Assembly: GCA_016198805.1 (NCBI GenBank)
Contig: JACQHU010000138.1
Location: forward strand, 1 to 6,897
Reading direction: 5' to 3'
Length of the DNA: 6,897 bases
Source: Armatimonadota bacterium
GTDB lineage: Bacteria; Sysuimicrobiota; Sysuimicrobiia; Sysuimicrobiales; Humicultoraceae
Shown piece by piece: positions 6,293 through 6,897 of this stretch. The notes beneath the pieces were generated by a model, which searched no databases, was not told where the DNA came from, and saw nothing but the letters and a program-made list of their open reading frames with translations. The translations under genes were made by a program, and so were the position numbers. Within the stretch, counting starts at the first letter, position 1, and every line of letters starts with the position of its first letter.

Positions 6293-6317
6293 CGGCGCGC
6301 GGGTCGCATGCTAGATT
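6289..6317 (+). promoter_or_regulatory. Extended -10 sigma-70-type promoter at the aminotransferase stop codon
   Basis: TTGACG (6289-6294, five of six) overlaps the aminotransferase TGA. After a 17-bp spacer comes TAGATT (6312-6317, four of six), preceded by TG-N (6309-6311), the extended -10 element. The predicted start is about 6324, the first base of the 5' arm of the terminal helix described below. No coding sequence of credible length follows, which points to a non-coding transcript. Confidence 0.6.
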
Positions 6318-6325
6318 GCGACCCG
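6300..6325. repeat. Perfect 9-bp inverted repeat spanning the -10
   Basis: CGGGTCGCA (6300-6308) and TGCGACCCG (6317-6325) are exact complements around an 8-nt loop, TGCTAGAT. The repeat starts 8 nt after the aminotransferase stop. It may serve as a terminator-like 3' hairpin for that mRNA, although no T-tract follows, or as an operator over the -10. A second GCGACCC at 6374-6380 could compete for the left arm. Confidence 0.6.
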
Positions 6326-6416
6326 TCAGCGGCACGTGGTTGCGTGAGATGGGAGTGAGGTACTCCTTCGGGAGCGACCCGGCCTAACTTGGCAGCGCGC
6401 GGCCGCTGACGCTTTT
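6324..6416 (+). ncRNA. Candidate small structured RNA, class not recognised
   Basis: This 93-nt segment is closed by its own ends. CGTCAGCGGC (6324-6333) pairs perfectly with GCCGCTGACG (6402-6411). After a one-base bulge (A6334), 6335-6338 pairs with 6398-6401. After bulge G6397, 6339-6343 pairs with 6392-6396. This gives 19 bp in all, with two G-U pairs. An internal loop follows: purine-rich on the 5' side (6344-6358), 6380-6391 on the other. The apical hairpin pairs GGT 6359-6361 with ACC 6377-6379, and CTCC 6363-6366 with GGAG 6371-6374 around a UUCG tetraloop. TTTT (6413-6416) follows the closing helix, a terminator-like end. A promoter predicts the start at 6324. It lacks the SRP RNA GGAAG..AGCAGC motif, a tRNA T-loop and 5S or 6S features. 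The pairings are seen; transcription is inferred. Confidence 0.5.
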
Positions 6417-6457
6417 GGTCCCGTTGGGGGGTCCGATCCTGCAGTCTGGCCCTGCGA

Positions 6458-6897
6458 CTACGGACCGTTCGTTCGGAGCGTCGAAGCGGAGAGGGTCCGG
6501 GCTGCGTCGCGGGCCAGCAGGATCGTAATGGCCGGGCCCTGATCGCCCGGCTCCTGCCGGACCCCGACGTTCCCGAGCGCTGATGCCAGCATCCGGGCCA
6601 TGCCACGGCGGCCTGTCCGGTTGATGATCGTCGTGACCTCGACCGCATTCGCCGCGGTGGTGAGCCTGACCGACCGGAATCCCAGCGCCGCCACCCGGTC
6701 TGCCACGCGCCGTCCCAGGGCGGGGGTGCCGCTCGCGTTGATGATCTCCACGGGCGTGCTGGCCAGGTCCTCGAGCGTGACGCCGTAGAACAGGCCGGCA
6801 ACCAGGGACCTGACTTTCGGGGGGTCCGGCTCCCAGTAGAGGGGCGCAAAGTTGCCGGGCAGTGTATGGACCTGGATCGGCTCGCCCTGGACGCGCA
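6458..6897 (-). CDS. LytR-CpsA-Psr (LCP) family protein, C-terminal part with LytR_C domain (5' end beyond window)
   Basis: The minus-strand frame is open from the window edge (first full codon at 6895) to TAG 6458-6460, showing the last 145 residues. The segment VQGEPIQVHTLPGNFAPLYW, then EPDPPKVRSLVAGLF, resembles the end of an LCP catalytic domain. A LytR_C (PF13399-type) domain begins at VEIINASGT, encoded from 6751 downward, and continues through ALGRRVADRVAALGF to ITILLARDA. LCP proteins sit in the membrane with the catalytic domain outside and transfer undecaprenyl-phosphate-linked glycopolymers onto peptidoglycan or protein. The LytR_C domain is an accessory module of unclear role. 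The transmembrane start and catalytic arginines lie outside the window. It is convergent with the aminotransferase, with 165 bp between the stops. Confidence 0.88.
   Translation of the reverse strand, partial: RVQGEPIQVHTLPGNFAPLYWEPDPPKVRSLVAGLFYGVTLEDLASTPVEIINASGTPALGRRVADRVAALGFRSVRLTTAANAVEVTTIINRTGRRGMARMLASALGNVGVRQEPGDQGPAITILLARDAARTLSASTLRTNGP

Noticed and set aside
5290..6387. Plus-strand frame of 365 codons overlapping the aminotransferase
   Set aside because: It is a shadow in another frame: Arg/Gly/Pro-rich, no domain, and fully contained in or trailing the real gene.
6266..6387. Small ORF from TTG 6289 to TAA 6385 (32 residues), with AGGAGGGG at 6266-6273 upstream
   Set aside because: The spacing of 15 nt is too long, the start is TTG, and the same bases are explained better by the -35, palindrome and structured RNA. 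A short peptide cannot be fully excluded.
6324..6411. tRNA, SRP 4.5S RNA, 5S rRNA or c-di-GMP (GEMM) riboswitch identity for the structured segment
   Set aside because: No T-loop or 7-bp acceptor geometry, no SRP GGAAG/AGCAGC apical motif, no 5S similarity. A GGCCTAA match to GEMM is too short and lies in the wrong structural context.

Overview
The window is GC-rich, gene-dense bacterial chromosome with no rRNA, tRNA or CRISPR array and no insertion sequence. The source is probably a monoderm-like, high-GC member of the Terrabacteria (high-GC Bacillota or a deep candidate phylum related to them). The evidence is a YabE/RpfB-type cell-wall protein directly upstream of ksgA, plus an LCP (LytR-CpsA-Psr) protein. 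That placement is inference; no marker here fixes the phylum.

Region 1 (1-2839) is a methylmalonyl-CoA locus. It begins with the C-terminal end of the catalytic subunit of an adenosylcobalamin-dependent acyl-CoA mutase. A Nudix hydrolase follows 5 nt later. The order is then broken by about 400 bp without an intact gene, holding the minus-strand scar of a DUF433/DUF5615 toxin-antitoxin pair. The locus resumes with the mutase chaperone GTPase MeaB and methylmalonyl-CoA epimerase, which abut as TAG-ATG. Mutase, MeaB and epimerase together interconvert propionyl-CoA-derived (2S)-methylmalonyl-CoA, its (2R) epimer and succinyl-CoA, with MeaB protecting and reloading the B12 enzyme. No B12-binding subunit gene is visible.

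Region 2 (2840-4983) starts with a strong sigma-70-type promoter (perfect TATAAT). A leader of about 124 nt follows and can be folded by hand into a closing helix plus three hairpins, the last over the Shine-Dalgarno sequence. It leads into a membrane-anchored DUF348-G5-3D cell-wall protein (YabE-like) and, 8 nt later, ksgA/rsmA, the 16S rRNA dimethyladenosine transferase.

Region 3 (4984-6897) holds a class I PLP-dependent aminotransferase (LysN/KAT II type) on the plus strand and, convergent to it, the C-terminal part of an LCP protein with a LytR_C domain on the minus strand. The 165 bp between them are not empty. They hold an extended -10 promoter, a palindrome over its -10, and a roughly 93-nt segment whose ends pair in a nearly continuous 19-bp helix followed by TTTT. 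This looks like an independently transcribed small structured RNA of a class I do not recognise, and it is the most interesting item in the window. All folds were made by eye, without energy calculation.
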